Shown one piece after another: positions 6,237 through 6,712 of a stretch of DNA of 6,712 nucleotides (positions within the stretch are counted from its first letter, which is position 1; every line of letters starts with the position of its first letter). Source of the DNA: an uncultured Bacteroidales bacterium (lineage in GTDB: Bacteria; Bacteroidota; Bacteroidia; Bacteroidales; UBA932); the NCBI GenBank assembly GCA_900322025.1, contig ONYJ01000162.1:1-6712 (forward strand). Direction: 5' to 3'. The translations under genes and the position numbers were made by a program. The notes beneath the pieces were generated by a model. The model searched no databases. It saw only the letters and a program-made list of their open reading frames with translations, and was not told where the DNA came from.

Positions 6237-6329
6237 TTATTTGCGCTTCTTGTGTCTGTTCTTACGAAGACGCTTCTTGCGCTTATGGGTGGCCATCTTA
6301 TGTCCTTTTCTTTTCTTTCCGCTTGGCAT
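6237..6329 (-). CDS. tiny basic ribosomal protein, bS22/mS38-like (AURKAIP1/COX24 domain)
   Basis: This complete 30-codon gene reads ATGCCAAGCGGAAAG... to TAA. The peptide starts MPSGKKRKGHKMATHKRKK and has 17 Lys/Arg and 3 His out of 30 residues, with no acidic residue. Its composition and KRKKRLRK-type pattern match the short conserved Bacteroidota proteins often annotated as AURKAIP1/COX24-domain proteins. These are relatives of mitochondrial mS38 and of mycobacterial bS22, which sit in the small ribosomal subunit. A structural ribosomal role is therefore the best call, from recognition of the pattern rather than a search. The gene starts 4 nt after the HU stop and ends 18 nt before a terminator, so it is co-transcribed with HU. 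A second in-frame ATG at codon 12 is possible. A GGAGGT motif lies upstream, unlike every other gene here. It is easily missed because of its size. Confidence 0.8.
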   Translation of the reverse strand: MPSGKKRKGHKMATHKRKKRLRKNRHKKRK

Positions 6330-6333
6330 AATA

Positions 6334-6618
6334 TTATTTTCTACCTCCCTTTACGCCGCTCATGAAAACTTTAGCTGGTTTGAAAGCTGGAATGTTGTGA
6401 GCAGGGATTACCATTGTAGTATTCTTTGAAATATTTCTTGCAGTCTTCTTTGCTCTCTTCTTGATTACGAATGAGCCAAATCCACGAAGATAAACATTCT
6501 TACCCTTTGCAAGAAAACCTTTTACTGCAGCCATGAAGCCCTCGATTACGCGAGCAACAGTAACTTTTTCTAAGCCAGTCTGCTTAGCTACCTCGTTGAT
6601 AATGTCCGATTTAGTCAT
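6334..6618 (-). CDS. HU-family DNA-binding protein
   Basis: This is a small nucleoid protein that binds and bends DNA as a dimer. The 94-residue product has the HU/IHF fold in order: helices 1-40 (MTKSDIINEVAKQTGLEK), the RGFGSF turn (45-50), the β-arm with RNISKNTT (61-68), and the closing NIPAFKPAK (75-83). The register aligns residue for residue with E. coli HU up to position 72. That places Ile63 where HU and IHF usually carry the DNA-intercalating proline; the RNISKNTT form is known from Bacteroides HU. An upstream in-frame ATG at 6657 would add 13 residues, but it falls within the promoter -7 element, so the ATG at 6618 is chosen. No Shine-Dalgarno sequence precedes it. It is the first gene of a set with the small basic protein and perhaps rng. 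Confidence 0.93.
   Translation of the reverse strand: MTKSDIINEVAKQTGLEKVTVARVIEGFMAAVKGFLAKGKNVYLRGFGSFVIKKRAKKTARNISKNTTMVIPAHNIPAFKPAKVFMSGVKGGRK
6343..6348 (-). promoter_or_regulatory. strong Shine-Dalgarno-like GGAGGT before the small basic gene
   Basis: On the - strand AAGGGAGGTAG lies inside the last codons of the HU gene (…KGGRK), with GGAGGT 13 nt upstream of the small gene's ATG. The spacing is longer than the usual 5-9 nt. No other gene in the window has such a motif. It could be a true ribosome binding site or simply the codons for Gly-Gly. Confidence 0.45.
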
Positions 6619-6654
6619 AACTTTAATTTGATAATTAGTGAATATTTGTGGATG

Positions 6655-6684
6655 CAAAATTAGACTTTTTTTTTTTTTAACAAA
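6655..6684 (-). promoter_or_regulatory. Bacteroidota-type promoter of the HU gene
   Basis: On the - strand TAATTTTG (6662-6655) matches the -7 consensus TAnnTTTG exactly. TTTG (6684-6681) matches the -33 consensus, with an 18-bp spacer. Transcription would begin near 6648, about 30 nt upstream of the HU ATG at 6618. Much of the spacer is a homopolymeric A run on this strand. Confidence 0.75.
6666..6678. repeat. 13-nt homopolymer (T on +, A on -) inside the HU promoter spacer
   Basis: Thirteen consecutive T on the + strand lie between the -33 and -7 elements of the HU promoter. Runs of this length are prone to slippage and also make stiff, bent DNA. The exact count could be affected by sequencing error. 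Confidence 0.75.
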
Positions 6685-6712
6685 ATGATTCTCAAAAAAT
6701 TTTACAAAAAAA

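Noticed and set aside
6232..6429. + strand frame opposite the small basic gene and the HU end
   Set aside because: It is the complement of two well-supported - strand genes; its Leu/Arg-rich product is what the reverse of Lys/Arg codons gives.

Overview
The window looks like chromosomal DNA from a member of the Bacteroidota, most likely the order Bacteroidales. Four things point there. ArgG, ArgH and the ArgE-type peptidase are of the Bacteroides subtype. The HU protein carries the RNISKNTT...NIPAFKPAK arm that I know from Bacteroides HU. Two exact TAnnTTTG (-7) promoter motifs lie in the right places. Shine-Dalgarno sequences are almost absent. The species cannot be named from the sequence.

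Left part (1-353): no convincing gene. It holds A-tracts, a 14-bp perfect palindrome (80-93), a Bacteroidota-type promoter (105-137), then about 210 nt of leader with several predicted hairpins (172-196, 202-241, 255-270) and a dyad (324-336). I do not recognise the leader as a known riboswitch class.

Centre-left (354-4569, + strand): a tightly packed operon of a GNAT N-acyltransferase, argG, an M20 deacylase (argE-type) and argH. Junctions are a 4-nt ATGA overlap, a 4-nt gap and a 1-nt gap. The set fits arginine synthesis. The acyltransferase would start the route by acylating glutamate. The deacylase would release citrulline (or ornithine) from its N-acyl form. ArgG and ArgH would turn citrulline and aspartate into arginine and fumarate. 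argB, argC, argD and the transcarbamylase gene are not in the window. From what is known of Bacteroides, the acyl group may be succinyl rather than acetyl.

Right part (4601-6712, - strand): a promoter at 6655-6684 with a 13-nt A-tract in its spacer drives an HU-type DNA-binding protein gene. It is followed after 4 nt by a 30-codon gene for an extremely basic peptide resembling bS22/mS38 (AURKAIP1/COX24-domain) ribosomal proteins. Then comes a strong intrinsic terminator (6175-6218) and, only 5 nt beyond its U-tract, the start of ribonuclease G (rng). No separate rng promoter is visible, so rng may depend on read-through. The arg operon and rng converge at 4570-4600, where an inverted repeat overlaps the end of argH.

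Most of the window is ordinary core metabolism and RNA processing. The points most worth a second look are the tiny ribosomal-protein-like gene with the only strong Shine-Dalgarno sequence in the window, the terminator on top of the rng start, the homopolymer in the HU promoter, and the unidentified structured leader of the arg operon.
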